Shown one piece after another: positions 23,611-35,377 of a stretch of 64,000 nt of DNA. Made by a program: the position numbers and the translations under genes. Position 1 is the stretch's first letter. Every line of letters begins with the position of its first letter. Where the stretch lies: assembly GCA_026119935.1 (NCBI GenBank), contig JALRMH010000017.1, positions 620,001 to 684,000 of the forward strand. Reading direction: 5' to 3'. The stretch is from Endothia cerciana. Its lineage: Eukaryota; Ascomycota; Sordariomycetes; Diaporthales; Cryphonectriaceae. The notes below the pieces were generated by a model. That model did not search any database. It was given only the letters and a program-made list of their open reading frames with translations, and was not told the DNA's origin.

Positions 23611-26335
23611 AGTATACGGGTGATAGGAAATCCTGCTCTCTTGTCTGAAGGCCGTGGTCTGGGCCCTGGGGAGAAGAGGTGGGGTGCATGTGCCCGGCCC
23701 TTGAGCCGCTCGCCGGAACCGCCCACAGCATCTAAGCCGCATACCACCTCGTACCTGTCGATGCCAACCTGAAGGCCCGTCCTGCTCCCGCCCAGGAGCA
23801 GCAGGGAATACAGGAAGATATCCCTGTTCACGGTGGTGTTCACCGCGTCCGCCGCCCCCCTCCCGAACATCAAATCCCTACGCTTCTCGGCCTAGCGGGG
23901 ACTCAATACGGGACAACACAAGGCCCCCTTTCTCCAGTCCCACCAGTTCACATCACGCCAGCCGGCCCTGTTGGACAGGCCCCGTCTCACAAGGGGGCCC
24001 ACCATCTCCTGGTCTCTGCTGCTGGCTGTTGACCACTTTGTGTAGTCATGATTCCGTACGGCCATCTCCTCCCCGTCCCTGCCGGAGCACCATGGGGGGT
24101 GACTGGTGTCGGGACCGCACTCTGTCAGCCTGGGCAACACGGCCTGTGTGCACCATAATAGGCAGAGCACGGTTCCCGCAGCCTGGCAGGTCTGCACCAA
24201 TGCCCGCCATGGCCTGACGCACCTCCTGCGGCGCCCCTACCTCTCGGGGTTGCCTCATCTACCTTCCTGTGGCGTGCTCCCTGCCTCGTGCTCGCACCAT
24301 CCGCCCACCCCTCGGGGCCCCTTCAGCAGGCCACCAAGGCATAGTACATGGTACTTGACGAGCCTCCAGTGCGGTGGGAGGCCATCAGTGGTATGTACGG
24401 TCCCCTCCACCTTCCAGCGCCCGCCTCAACAGATCTAGACACCAAGCCTCGACTTGGGGCAGGCTCACGGGGCCTCAAATACTTCCGGGCCCGGCCCGGC
24501 AGTCTCGTTCAGAGCTTTGAGGCTGCGCGGTGTTGCAGGGCCCTGGTCCAGTCACCCACGGGAGGGGTTGCATGGACGACGACACGCCGCTGATGTCAAG
24601 CCTCTGGTCTGCGCCGGCGTCTGCTTTCAAGCTTGCGTCTTTCATCAACCATCCGCCGGGGCTCGACGTCTGTCCAATGCCATACGGCGCCAGAGGTCAT
24701 GCGACTAGTCAAGCAGGCCTCGGGCTGGGCCCTCCATCCCACATCCCCCCGCCCGGCCAAGAGATGTATGTCGCTGCAATATGACTCGCCCAGCAGCCCA
24801 TCCGCCGCGACCTTCGGCTTCATGCCACCAAGCATCCCACCGCCAGTTTCAACAAAGAGGACGGCTTGGCTAGCCAGGAACGGGAGCAGCGATATCCTGT
24901 CTTACGGCGGTCCACCTTCCCTCCCCCGGAGGACGTTCTTGACAAAAGCATGCCACAGTAAGACGCGGGTCAACCCAAGCCGGATCCGCAACTGCTGGCG
25001 CAATCAGCACGCTGGCGTACGTGGCCGCTGTACGGAAAACACAGCCGGCGGAGCGGCATACAGTACAGTAGACGAAAAACTTTGAGCCCGGGAAAACCCC
25101 CCCCCCCCCCCAGTCGACGTCCCGCCCTGACAGGCGGCACCGGCTCATGGTGTCCGTGGGTCTCCCGATGTAGCGCCGGCACTGTTGATTGGGACGGACC
25201 CTCGAGCCGGCGCCTTGGACACCGAGGTGAGTTCCACGCCTCTGCAGCCCCGGCCGCCGCGGCGAGGCTGGGCTGCTCTCTCGACTGTGGCCAGCCCACC
25301 CTGCGTCGTCACGGAACAAGGACGGCAGAGACGCGGGAACGGCTTTCGAGGCCTATATGACGGTGTGGCTGCAGTGAACTGCTCGCCGGCGCATGCGTAT
25401 CGAGCACCCCCCGCCAGAATTCGCCGCGCAAGGCCGTGTTTTGTGCCCTGTGTGGCTGCAGATGCAACTTTTCTGGATATGCCACGATGGGGAATCTTTG
25501 TCATTATGTAATGACACATCGGTGTGCAACATTACGAGAGGATCTCCTCTTACCACCCAATACCTGGGGCCCCGTGGACCCTCCACGGCAACTATAAACA
25601 TGAGCTCGGGGCAGAACTGCCTAGGTCTCGCGTCAGCGTGTATGCATGGCGAGAGGTTGTTTCCGTAATGTCCAGATGGCCCTGATAAGCCCATGGGTAT
25701 ATATGTCTTCGGTTAGTGCCTATGTGCTGCCGCCCTTCTCTGATGGTGATCGCCATCGTACACTCGTCAAAGAGTCACCCCCTCGTCCCGGGACCAAGGC
25801 ACCCCTTCCCCAGCGTGCCCAGGTCTATACCACGACAGTAGCAAAAGCGGCTCACAGCGCGATACCTGCATATGCAAATTGGCATTTATCGCCCAACGAG
25901 GGCGTCCCTCATGCACGTCATCATCTAAAAACAATCCATTATCCGGGGGTATCATTATGCTAATGTATCTAGGCGCCTGCCCGCATTACCGTAGGTGAGC
26001 AGAGCACGTTAGCAGTTCAGGAAAGACTCTCAACTGCACAACCCGCTCGTAACCCTGATATCTATAGGGACATGCTGTGCGACATGCTGTGCGACATGGC
26101 TAACTGCCCTGGCCGGGGAGGGGGGGTGGGCGTTATGGCGTCCACCCCCCTGGCCCGCGCCCCCGGCTTGACCTTGGCGAGGGATGAACGGCTGGCCACG
26201 GATCGAGCCCTGTAGACCCCTGTACGAGCAATTTGTTACCGTAGATGCCGGCCGATGAAAAGCAAGCCATGGGCGCTGCTGAGGGTATGCCACCTCGCCA
26301 GCCAGTTGGCGGATAGGAGGCCGACACCCTGCCGA

Positions 26336-28308
26336 TCACCGGAACTGCAACCTGACAATCGAGAACAGCATATTCTGTAGCACGTGCAACACAACCACCA
26401 CAGTCGTCGGCAACAGCTCCGGCCAGACCGCCAGGTCCAGGCTGCCTTCGGCGACGACGTCCACGTCGTAAATCCACTTGATGAGCCCCGCCACTATGAA
26501 GCTCGCGACGAGCTCACATGCCCACGTGACCGCAGAGGCATAGAAGGTCAGCTCGAAGGTGTAGTTGTACGGATCTCCCGTCTTTGACGGGTCCTCGTCG
26601 AAGGAAAAGTACGGGTAGACGTCCTTGTTTGCCCCGAGGTGCAGGACGACCACGGAGCCTAGGAAGCAGAGCATGCTCGTGTTCTCGGCCAGGAACCGGA
26701 TGAAGACGTTGCGCACCCCGACTTTCTGGTAGGCAGCATAGGACTGGCCGTTCATGCCGAGCACGGTGAGCAGCCAGTGGAAAGGGGCCGACAGCAAGAT
26801 GGGGGTGAGGATGATGAGCCCCGAGGAGGAGAGGACCTGCAGCAGGATGAACTGCTGCGGCGACCGCAGGCGGGCATACAGAGCGCGCACGTATGTTTGG
26901 TAGGTGAGCATGAAGTAGCTAGAAAAAAAAAGAGCTGTTAGCCTTGCCACACGATGCCCCCGGCCGGGGGGGGGGGGGGAGACCTGGAACAGGCGTCTGG
27001 CACGCACAGTTTGAACACCCAGCTCAGCGGATAGCTTCCCACCCGCTCGCCCTGGTTCCCGCCCAGGATCCACCCGGTCAGACCGTCCAGCAGGTACACG
27101 GTCGAGATCCAACCGTACACGTATACTATCGTGTCGAGTGAGCTATGCGGCAGCGTCCGGAGATACACCTCGGCATACGCCTCCCCTATCACGTAGGCGA
27201 GCAGTCCGATCAACAGCGCCGTGCAGAACCAGACAAACCTCACGAAGCTGGCAGGGAAGAATCTGTGCCTCAACCTGACGGGAACACGCCGGGGGGCGTG
27301 CTCTGCTACCCCGACCCCATTGACCTCGATGTCGGGGTTTTCGGGGTTCCTCCACAAGTCCTCGGCCCGCCGCCGCGCGTTGGCCCTCAGCTCGGGCCTG
27401 TCCTCCTCGCCGGCCCACCAGGAAGAGGTGAAGATACGCTGTGTCTCGGAGAGGGAGTGTCGTAGGCCCATGTGCCGCTCCCTGGTCAGGAGGATGCACG
27501 AGGCGATCATGACGGGCATGGCCATGATGCAGAAGGTCCACGTGATCCAGACCGTGTTGTGGGTCATCAGGAAGCCGGCCTCGGGGATGTGGTACAGCAC
27601 GATGGGCCCGGCCGTGCCAAGGACCGCGATCAGGCAGATGGTGAGGGGGAACCCGAGGGCGGACGGCCACCAGTTCAGGCTGTACAGGTTGAACACCTTT
27701 GTGATCCACATCAGGGCCGTCATGTTGTAGAAGGCGTAGTAGACGAAGAGGAAGAACCAGAAGTTGACCTCGACCTTGGCCTCGCCGTGCCCGGGGGCCC
27801 GGTGCCGGCCATCGCCACCGCCGGGCTTGTCGTGGCCGTCCCAGTCCTCGTCGTCCCTCAACGGGTACTGTGGGAAGGGGATGGCGCACCAGCCGACAGC
27901 CAGGGCGGCCGGCAGCACGACCAGGACGAGCCAGCGCGACCACCAGACGCCGGCGACCTTCTGCACGGCGGCCTGCCTCGGGCTGATCCACAGCTCGTCC
28001 ACCTTCCTCCACCGCCTCCTCAGCCACCTGACCCACGCCGGTCTCGTCTCGTCCTCGAACTCGTCCTCGCTGCTGCTGCTCCCCCCTCCGTCGTCGCCGA
28101 GGCCGGCTGCCACCAGGGCGCCGTAGCCATGGCCGACATGCACGCTGTTCCGCCAGGAGGAGTGCGTCAGCAGACCCAGGCTCCCGCGGCGATCAGAGCG
28201 GCCGTCGCGTGGAACAGCGCGAAAGCGGCCGAGGAGGGGCGAGGCCTCGCCGGTGGGAAAGCGGGACCGCGACTCGCTGCCCTGCTCGAAGGAGAAGAAG
28301 GAGGGCAT
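26336..28308 (-). CDS. fungal multi-pass membrane protein, about 11 spans
   Basis: Exons (minus) 28308-27008 and 26918-26336 give 627 residues. The 89-bp intron uses donor GTGCGT and acceptor CTAG in phase 2 and joins SWVFKL to YFMLTYQTYVRALYA. A second possible donor (GTCTCC, 20 nt downstream) is weaker and would insert CVPDACS-like residues. About 130 N-terminal residues are polar with a D/E-rich stretch. Then come about six hydrophobic spans before the intron and five after it, with a soluble acidic/arginine-rich loop (about residues 275-325) in between. There are WW, NYTF and GG-rich loop motifs, but no transporter, channel or enzyme signature that I recognise. Function is unknown; polytopic membrane location is clear from the hydropathy pattern. 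The intron carries a G14 run (plus strand). Confidence 0.85.
26966..26979. repeat. G14 homopolymer inside an intron
   Basis: A run of 14 G on the plus strand (C in the transcript) within the intron of the membrane-protein gene. Confidence 0.9.
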
Positions 28309-29241
28309 GTCGGGGATGCGCAGGGTTTCCAGGGTCGTCGACCTTCGCAGGCGGTACTATAGCTGGAGAAGGCGCATTATCGACGGGGCCGAGAGCTCGT
28401 GGGGGGAGGATCTGGGTTTTCAAGGTCTCGCGAGGAGGGGCAGGGTGCTGCAAGGGCAGAGTGCTGCAAGGATGCTGCGCGTGTCGGCGAGACGGTCGAG
28501 AGGCGGACACCCTAGGTGACTGACTGGAAGTCGAGGTGTGGGTGGAGGGGGGCCGTGATCAGATGAACGCAGAGGAGACGTGATGCCGTGCTGTGCTGTG
28601 CTGGCCTGGCGGGTGGGCCCTGGGATTACAGAAGGTTCCAGTGGTTCTACAGTACGCTGAGACATGGGGTGTGCGTGGTCTTACGTACTGTACTTACTGT
28701 ACCCAACAACCTGGTTGGTACCTTCGTACCTTGCTGGTGCCAGTAATCCAGCGTACTATCTGGCTACATAGTATCTAGCAACGTGCCCCCCGTGGCCTCG
28801 GCTATTGTACTGCAGCGTGGATCCCTCCTGTTTCGGGTGCATGCCGCTGGGGCCGTTTGACTGGCCGACATCCATTTTAGAACTTCGAGTTGCACCTCGG
28901 TTCAACAATATGAACTATATGTATACACCATAACCAACCGTACCAGGCACGCACCTCCTTCACGCCAAGATGCCTGTTGCCGCCAGTCACCGCTCCGTCT
29001 TGAGGGGAGTCGTCGTGAGGCTGCCAAGGGGTCACGAACGAATATGAGCGGGGATGCCTCTGCCACCATGAGATGAAGTAAGGGGCCTGACGCGCAGAGA
29101 ATGCTGCTCGCCCTTCCTGCGGGTATCGGTTTGGGAATCTTGAGCGTACTGTATATATACACTATCCACTCCTGCACATTGTCCTTCCCGGCTGCGTCTT
29201 GCTGCCCCGCCCACCACCCCCTCCCTCCCCGGAACGAGACA
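28309..29241. other. spacer and promoter of the membrane-protein gene
   Basis: Holds the 5' leader of the downstream minus-strand membrane-protein gene and the 3' end region of PEX2. GTAC and TACTATC/CATAGTATC elements cluster at 28640-28775. No further coding content is recognised. Confidence 0.6.
28640..28775. promoter_or_regulatory. GTAC/CATAGTA motif cluster upstream of the membrane-protein gene
   Basis: Several TACTGTAC, GGTACC, CGTACTATC and CTACATAGTATC elements lie 330-470 bp before the start at 28308. The spacing is similar to the cluster upstream of APRT. Confidence 0.35.
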
Positions 29242-30690
29242 TCAGATCCCGTCGAGATCGTCGCCGAGCTCGCTCTCCTCCTCATCGTATTCCTCCGAGT
29301 CTCCGTCGGCGGAACCATCGCTGCTCCTCTGCGTCCCGACCCCGGCGCTCGCGTCAGCCGGCGGCTCATCCACGGCATCAACAAACTCGGCGTGTGATGT
29401 CTCCGTGTCTGACGGGTCGTCGTTGACGTCGTCTGCGAACATGACCGCCTTGTTGGATGGTGACTTGCCCGGCGGCTCCAGCACGTCTCCCCCCCACGGC
29501 CTGCACTCCTTGACGAGCTCTCCGCACCGTAGACACGCCCATCCCTCGCCGTCCTCGCCCTCTATCCGGGTGGCGAGGCACACGAAACAATAGACGCACC
29601 CACAAGGGATCGTCTCGTAGGGGTTCATGATGTCGGTCTGTGTCGACCCAACGACCCCGCTCGACGCGGCGGCCGCCAGGGCCTCTTGTTCCGTCGACGC
29701 CGTGTTCTGGTCCTGGTAGCAGATGGCGCAGGTCCGCTCCGGGAGGAACGGGTACTCGCCCGTCTTCTCGTCGGGCTCGGCGTCGGCGCTACTCGAGATG
29801 GCCCTTTTCGCCCTCCGCCACGTCCGCGTCAGCCATCTTCGCCACTTGTTGATGCCGATGAGCGGCAACACGAATAACAAGAATTCCGTGAATGCATGCC
29901 AGACTAGCTGTCGGTTGAGGTATTCGAACGAGACCTCCCGGCTGACCTGGCTGGTGGGTGGCGCCAGCCTCATGCGTAGTATCCTGTCCAGCAGCGTCCT
30001 GTACCGTCCATGCAGCAGGAAGACCAAGAACGACACAAAGGCGGCCCCGGCATGGGCGGACTCGGCGGCGGACGTGAACCTCCTCAGCCTCCTGACCCGG
30101 GGGCCCGGCTCGTCAAGCCCATTGTCCTGCTGGAGCAGCCAGCCTTGCAGCCTCGCCCACGCATACCTGCCGCCCACCGTGGCCAGCCCATAGAGCGCCT
30201 TCTGCGCCCTTGACGGCGGGACCGCCACCGGCCCGTCGTGTCTTGCGTCCGTATACCTCAAGTTCTGCAGGGCAGCACCATACGTCGCATCATGGTCCCA
30301 GACCGTCAGCTTGAACAGCACGGCCCTCAGCGCCAGCGATATCTCCTGGGCCCAGTCACCCCTCAGGGTGCCCCCGACGCCGCCGACGTACCTCAGCGCG
30401 TCCCCCACCTGCTCGCGCAGCAGGGCCAGCAGCTCCTCGTCCAGGAGCTCGGCGTCGACCTGCCCTACGCGGAAGGCGGGCCGGGTCCCCTCGCGTGACG
30501 AGAGGTTGTCCCACAGCGACAGGGCGCGGCCGCCGACGGTGCGGAGGAGGGGCGACGGATGGGAGGAGATCTGGGAACGCAGGCGGGAGGCGGAGCGGTC
30601 GGCGACGAGGCGGGCGCGGGACTGGGCTTCGCGGGCGGCGCGGCGCTCGGCGAGGCGCGCCTGAGCCTGGGCGAAGGAAGGGCTGGCCAT
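29242..30690 (-). CDS. PEX2: peroxisome biogenesis RING E3 ligase Pex2
   Basis: Peroxisomal membrane RING protein. It works with Pex10 and Pex12 to ubiquitinate the import receptor Pex5 so that it can be recycled. Single exon. The frame opens at 30744, but the second Met (30690, MASPSFAQ) is preferred because the upstream 18 codons look like leader sequence, giving 482 residues. Visible features are the Pex2/Pex12-type N-terminal domain with a conserved ELL.ELL.LL segment, two or more hydrophobic stretches (about residues 230-310), and a C-terminal RING (CAICY ... IPCGCVYCFVCL ... CLRCG). An acidic tail of about 75 residues follows the RING. The protein is longer than yeast Pex2 (271 residues), as is usual in filamentous fungi, because of the N-terminal extension and acidic tail. 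Confidence 0.92.
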   Translation of the reverse strand: MASPSFAQAQARLAERRAAREAQSRARLVADRSASRLRSQISSHPSPLLRTVGGRALSLWDNLSSREGTRPAFRVGQVDAELLDEELLALLREQVGDALRYVGGVGGTLRGDWAQEISLALRAVLFKLTVWDHDATYGAALQNLRYTDARHDGPVAVPPSRAQKALYGLATVGGRYAWARLQGWLLQQDNGLDEPGPRVRRLRRFTSAAESAHAGAAFVSFLVFLLHGRYRTLLDRILRMRLAPPTSQVSREVSFEYLNRQLVWHAFTEFLLFVLPLIGINKWRRWLTRTWRRAKRAISSSADAEPDEKTGEYPFLPERTCAICYQDQNTASTEQEALAAAASSGVVGSTQTDIMNPYETIPCGCVYCFVCLATRIEGEDGEGWACLRCGELVKECRPWGGDVLEPPGKSPSNKAVMFADDVNDDPSDTETSHAEFVDAVDEPPADASAGVGTQRSSDGSADGDSEEYDEEESELGDDLDGI

Positions 30691-31098
30691 TAGGGAGTGA
30701 AGGGAGGCAGGGGCATGTCCACAGGTGGTGCGGGATGCCTGCACTACTAGTCATGTATAGCGAGGCCGAGCTTCGAGCGCGGATGTTCGGCTGAGGCCTA
30801 GAATAAATATGACGGGGGGGGGGGGGGGAATAAACGAGATGGATGGAGCCGAGGTTATCTATGGCTCCCCAGATTCCGGGATTACAAGGGCCCTGAGCTC
30901 GGCATATGCGGGGCCCCCAGCACCCGACTACAGGGCACTATACAGTATAAAAACAATCCGTACGGTGTGGGTGGTACCGTAGCACATATGTCTGTACATA
31001 CAAGAGACCGCTCCAGTATCCGGGCGAGCTACAAGTTCCAACAGACCTCGCACCCAGGACGGACTCCGTCGGCATAAGCAAGCACACGCTGTCTTGCG
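30691..31098. promoter_or_regulatory. divergent promoter region PEX2 / DUF1772 gene
   Basis: About 400 bp separate two divergent starts. It contains a G15 run (30814-30828), TATACAGTATAAAA at about 30941-30954 and GGTACCGTA-type elements. Shared regulation is possible but unproven. Confidence 0.4.
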
Positions 31099-31626
31099 AT
31101 GTCTCTACAGAAATCCTACGCGGTTCGCGCCCTCCAGGCAGCCCCCATCTTCCTCTCCATCTTCGCCTGTGGTGTGAACCTCGCCTCCTCATTCCTCCTC
31201 GTGCCGCGGCTCCTCGAATCGCCTACGCAACTCATGGTCCGCCAATGGCTGAGGACCTACAACATCACCAGGATACTCTTTCCCGCCCTTCTGCACCCGG
31301 CTGCCGCAGCCTTCTACTTCCTCTCCTGGGCGTCCCACGCTCCGGACAGGCCGTCACTCTCCCGGTCGCGGCTGTACCTCATAGCTGGTCTCTTATGCTC
31401 GGGGGTCGGGCCGTACACGTGGGTGGTTGTATCCCCGACAAACAGGAGGATCAAGCGCAAGGTAGAGGAGACAAGGGACATGGCCCCTATGCAGGAGGTT
31501 GCCGAGGCAGAGATCAACAGGGAGGAGTCGGCAAAGTGGCTTGTTGACCACTGGGGTATCTTGAATCTTCCCAGGGGCGTCATGATGGGCCTCGGGGGGA
31601 TCTTGGGCCTGCTGGCCACGGTCTGA
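31099..31626 (+). CDS. DUF1772 (anthrone-oxygenase-like) membrane protein
   Basis: A single-exon protein of 175 residues with four hydrophobic segments (about residues 15-40, 50-75, 90-110 and 155-175) and a conserved WVVVSPTNRR motif before a charged loop. This layout fits the DUF1772 family of small four-helix membrane proteins, which includes fungal anthrone oxygenases acting in polyketide pathways. Family membership is recognised from pattern; the substrate is not. Many family members are outside biosynthetic clusters, and no polyketide synthase is in this window, so an oxygenase role is only possible. It runs convergently towards the P450 gene, with about 250 bp between the two stops. 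Confidence 0.8.
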   Translation: MSLQKSYAVRALQAAPIFLSIFACGVNLASSFLLVPRLLESPTQLMVRQWLRTYNITRILFPALLHPAAAAFYFLSWASHAPDRPSLSRSRLYLIAGLLCSGVGPYTWVVVSPTNRRIKRKVEETRDMAPMQEVAEAEINREESAKWLVDHWGILNLPRGVMMGLGGILGLLATV

Positions 31627-31873
31627 GACTGGGGCGGGATTCATGTTGGAATGGGGCCTGCCCTGCCCAACAAGGCGTCCGCCCCCGGAATATCACCTCA
31701 TCTGCTCTCCATACTTCTGGCTGGTGGGAACGAGGTCACGCCTGGCTGTGTACGCAGGACAGGCCGATAGCATCGGGCATCTGCCCTAGCGGTTGAAGAG
31801 TTGCTATGCCTTTTCACCTATCCTAGATCCCATGGGCCTTGTCCGCCCTCACAGCCTAGTCTTCCAGGTTCGC

Positions 31874-33475
31874 CTATCTCGGCCGCGGCGTAAGCCGCAC
31901 GTACAGGGGCCTTTTCTCCCACAGCAAGTACACCCTCTGCCTGCTCCAGTAGGCACTTTCGGGCATGAGCTCCATGTCGAAGGCCATGATCAATCTCGAC
32001 AACGTAATCTTGGCCTCCATGTAGGCCAGGCTGCGGCCGATACAGTTGCGCTGGCCATAGCTGAAAGGCTGGAACACGTCCTTGTTGTCGTTGACGAAAC
32101 GCACCGGGCACGGCTCGAGCCATCTCTCCGGGACAAAAGCCCAGGGGTCTTTGAAGTTCGCGCCGAGATGAAACGCCGCCCAGTGAGGGACCTGGAGGAT
32201 GGTGCCCTTGGCGACAAGTCTGCCGTCGATGACGGCACCGCCGGGTGGGACGGTTCGGTTGACCCCGGCGGGCAGGGGTGGGTGGATCCGCAGGGACTCG
32301 TTGATGACGGCGAGGAGGTAGGGCAGCTTGCTCACTGGGGCAAACTTGATATCGTCCTCGCTGGCGAATGTCCCCCGGATCTCCGCTCCCAGCCTGGACA
32401 TTTTGTCCGGGTTGCGAAGCAGATGGTAGACGGCGACGGCCAGCAGGGTAGCAGACGTTTCGGAGCCAGCCATCAGGAATATATTCGAATCGGCGTATAG
32501 CTCGTTTGATGTGATGCCGCCAGGCTGGTTGATGTACTTCATGAAGCCCGTGACAAAGTCCGGCCGGTCAGTCTTCCGAGCCAGGCGTCGATCGACCTTG
32601 TCTCGCGTCGCCTGGGCGTGCGATATTGCTTCTGCCCAGACCTTCCTGGGGACCAGCATCTCAATAAAGGCCCCGAGGAAGCCCATCGTGATGATCATCT
32701 GGGCGTACATCATGTTGGTCAGGTTGGAGAAGATGAAAGATATCCAAGGATGGAACTGGCCATCCTTCACGCAGTCAAACGGCTCTCCGAATGTCAGATC
32801 TCCAATGACATCGAATGTGAGATAATTGAACCAGGCCCACAGGTCAACAACCTCGCCTCTGGACGCGCGCTCGCGGAGCTGCTTGGTGAGGAGTTCCGCA
32901 TAGCCTAGGATTATAGGCTCTTGAGCTCTCAGTGAGGCCTCGGAGAACGAGGTGGCAAGAACCTTGCGGTGGCGGAGGTGTTCGGCATGCGACTCGAGCC
33001 AGAGGAAGGCGGTGGCCCCGAACATCTTCTTGTCGTTTTTGCCCAGAGCCGTCTGGGGGGGCATCGCCTTCTTGCCGCCGCGGTTCCCATAGATCTCCTT
33101 CAGCGCCGTAGCAGACGTGTATGTTAGCTCATCGGGGGCAAGACGGACTACGGGCCCGTAGTGCTCATGGAGTTCCAGCATCTTCTCGTGGACAGTCCCC
33201 CTGATCTGCTGGATGATTTTTGGAATATTGGAGCCGCGATAGAGTACTGGTCCAGGAAAGTGTGCTAGCGGGTGGAAGAAGATATTATACAGAAAGTGAC
33301 CCGGGATCACAAATATGACCTGTGGTTGGCAGACCTCAGATCAGCCATGTTTGTAATGCCGGGTCAGAGAGGGGGGGGGGGGGCGGCACAGGTTGGACCT
33401 CACCATGACAGATACTCCAAAGACGAAATTCCAGGGCGTCATCCAGCTAAGAGATACGTTGAGATCAAGTGCCAT
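31874..33475 (-). CDS. cytochrome P450 monooxygenase
   Basis: ER-anchored heme-thiolate monooxygenase. Exons (minus) 33475-33404 and 33319-31874 give 505 residues; the 84-bp phase-0 intron is GTGAGG...CACAG. The short first exon carries the membrane anchor, and splicing yields a continuous hydrophobic segment leading to the FFHPLAHFPGP hinge. Signatures in order are the I-helix AGSETS, K-helix ESLR, PERW, and heme loop FSYGQRNCIG with the axial Cys near residue 450. All key residues are present, so an active enzyme is expected. The style (HYGPVVRLAPDELTY near the N-terminus) fits fungal P450s of the isotrichodermin C-15 hydroxylase/CYP65-like type, but the substrate cannot be told. A reductase partner is not in the window. 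The intron contains a G13 run (plus strand). Confidence 0.93.
33371..33383. repeat. G13 homopolymer inside the P450 intron
   Basis: A run of 13 G on the plus strand (C in the transcript) within the 84-bp intron. Confidence 0.9.
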
Positions 33476-33930
33476 TCTGGTGAAACGTAAAGTGATCTCG
33501 CAAAATGGGGGGGAAAAAAAAAGTGCTTGGAGGTGTGGATTGGTCTGAATTCCCAAGCCGGATCGGAGAGAACGACGGCTAATTTATGAAGCGCCTAGCT
33601 CCCGAGTCCTGCTGCGATCCTACAGCGCCGGTGAGGATGGCGCTCAGGGTGACACAGGTCGTGGGATACACGGATGGCTTTTCGCAACATGGCAGTCACA
33701 GCTGAATGAGAAGAAAGCGTAGCTGGATTTGTGAGGCAATCGCCCAGAAGGCTGAGAGCCATTGGTTCAAGAAGTACTTATCGGTCTTGGTTTTCGTCAC
33801 CCGCATTGGAGAAGAAACAAGAAGTACACACGCTAGGTTGTTGCATATGCCGAGTACTTCCTATGCATATCTTCGGCGTGGTCCCCTGAGGCTATTCTAA
33901 CTTGATATAGTCCCCAGATGGGCACCGATC

Positions 33931-33968
<38 letters not shown>

Positions 33969-35377
33969 ATGCCAGCACGGTGTTCTCAACACGCAAGCAG
34001 TGGCGTGGGTAAAGCTGCAGAATCTACACGAGACAGCGCTGGTCATTCAGGAATATAGATGTATATTTCGGAGATCCAGCTCAGTCCAATCTCTCAGGAA
34101 GGGGGAAAGGCTATCCTCTTTGCGACTACGCCCCGGTGTCTTGGCGAAGAATTTGTAGAGCTTGCATGGACGCTCGCGAGCTGAAGAGCAACGGCGTCAC
34201 AAGTCCCAGTATCATCCTTCTGGAGCCCGTTTGTGTCTTTAAGTACCATGCATCCATGAGTGCAGAAGCAATGATGGAAAGGTGGCCGCCGGCGTCCGGA
34301 TCCAGCCTGCCGTCCCCCCTCAACTGGTACTCGGTCTCACCCGGGTCTGTTTGAGCACGTAGTACCACCCATACTTTACCGGCACCTTTCAACAGTCTGC
34401 AGACTCAAGCTTTCAGCTTCTGTCCGACTCAGAGGAGACAAGCTTCACCAAATCCAGGACTCCGGTGCTAGAACATATAGTCGACTGCCTAGGTACAGTA
34501 CATAGAACCCCAGGCTCCCAAGCTGAAAACCGGCCAAGTATAATTTACGGGATATAGTCAGCGATCTGAGATGGCGGGTTGACTTCTTCTCCCGGGAGCC
34601 TTTGTTGTGGTGACGCAGGCGAGAATCCAGTAATAACCCATCGGGAGCATCGTGGATGACGGGCCAGAACTGGGCCCATAATTCAACTTCTCATAATCTC
34701 CACACTGACAGACAGACAATAGCCTAGTAAGTCTAGACAAAGACACCAGAAGTAGGCGACCGGGGAGCTACGCTCTTAGTGAACGTGTGGCACGGATACC
34801 TGCAAGCCCACACAACATAGGATATGAAGACCCCATGTCCACAGATACTGAGGTCAACATGTCTTGAAAAATTCAACTCACCTGAGCCATAGTCCGCAGC
34901 GGTGTCCAGACGCAGTACCGGCGACCGCCGATGCTTGTCCCGTGCTGCTGGAAAGGCTGCCAACCCCCCTTCAAGGCCGTGGGAAGAGACATGGCTGGAT
35001 GGTGGATCGCTATCAATCAGAGCCATGTACGGCGGCGGCCCCATCCGGAACGACCACCCATGCAGTGAAACATCCTAGGGCGTTCGCTGCCTCAGCTGAC
35101 GTGGCATTGGAGGAAGAATGGCAACCGAGATCGAGGGTAGCGGCCCGATATGTGGGCGCTCACTCTGCATAGACGAGATCTGACTTGCGGCATAGCACCG
35201 TCCGAGCATTGTGCATAAAGGTTTCAGGTGGCTGCTGACGGCAAGCCTCGATTCTCCACTAGCTGCGGATTTCTGCACCGGCTCACGCCGCTATCACAAC
35301 CTCATTATTGGTAAACCCCTTGCCCTGACGCCCTCAATGGCCAGGCTTTTTCTCCCGCCTGACCTTCCTGCCTAGCA
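33476..35377. other. spacer between P450 and aldehyde dehydrogenase genes
   Basis: Contains an (AT)n tract and mostly frames with many stops. One minus-strand stretch (34126-34392) reads like protein, with DPDAGGHL and MDAWYL-type segments and no stops for 88 codons, but it has no start, splice context or family match that I can name. It may be an exon or relic. Confidence 0.5.
33934..33964. repeat. (AT)n microsatellite
   Basis: About 31 nt of alternating A and T. Confidence 0.95.

Larger units (their letters stand above)
21572..26335. other. repeat-rich intergenic region
   Basis: No protein gene is supported. The first 350 bp are the CT-rich (sense strand) leader/promoter of the adenine phosphoribosyltransferase gene, with GTAGT/GCAGT-type short repeats. 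Then come CATAGTA-type palindromes, a purine-rich tract (22390-22540), a GACA/GATA microsatellite, a TCC-rich minisatellite and a CAT tract. Long G/C runs lie at 21816-21829, 22052-22063 and 25097-25111. From about 23.9 to 26.3 kb the sequence is GC-rich without recognisable coding content; a 13-bp unit is repeated at about 26069-26099. Confidence 0.6.

Noticed and set aside
23881..23900. U2 snRNA-like start CGCTTCTCGGCC
   Set aside because: Only about 12 bases resemble U2; the following conserved branch-recognition region and Sm site are absent.
23892..26300. Cluster of medium-length open frames on both strands
   Set aside because: GC-rich spacer gives many 80-150-codon frames; none has a recognisable motif or a coherent intron pattern.
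27472..28362. 296-codon plus-strand and 297-codon alternative minus-strand frames over the membrane-protein gene
   Set aside because: Shadows produced by high third-position GC; they lack membrane segments or any recognisable motif.
31793..32500. 235-codon plus-strand open frame opposite the P450
   Set aside because: Antisense of the heme-binding half of the P450; no independent support.
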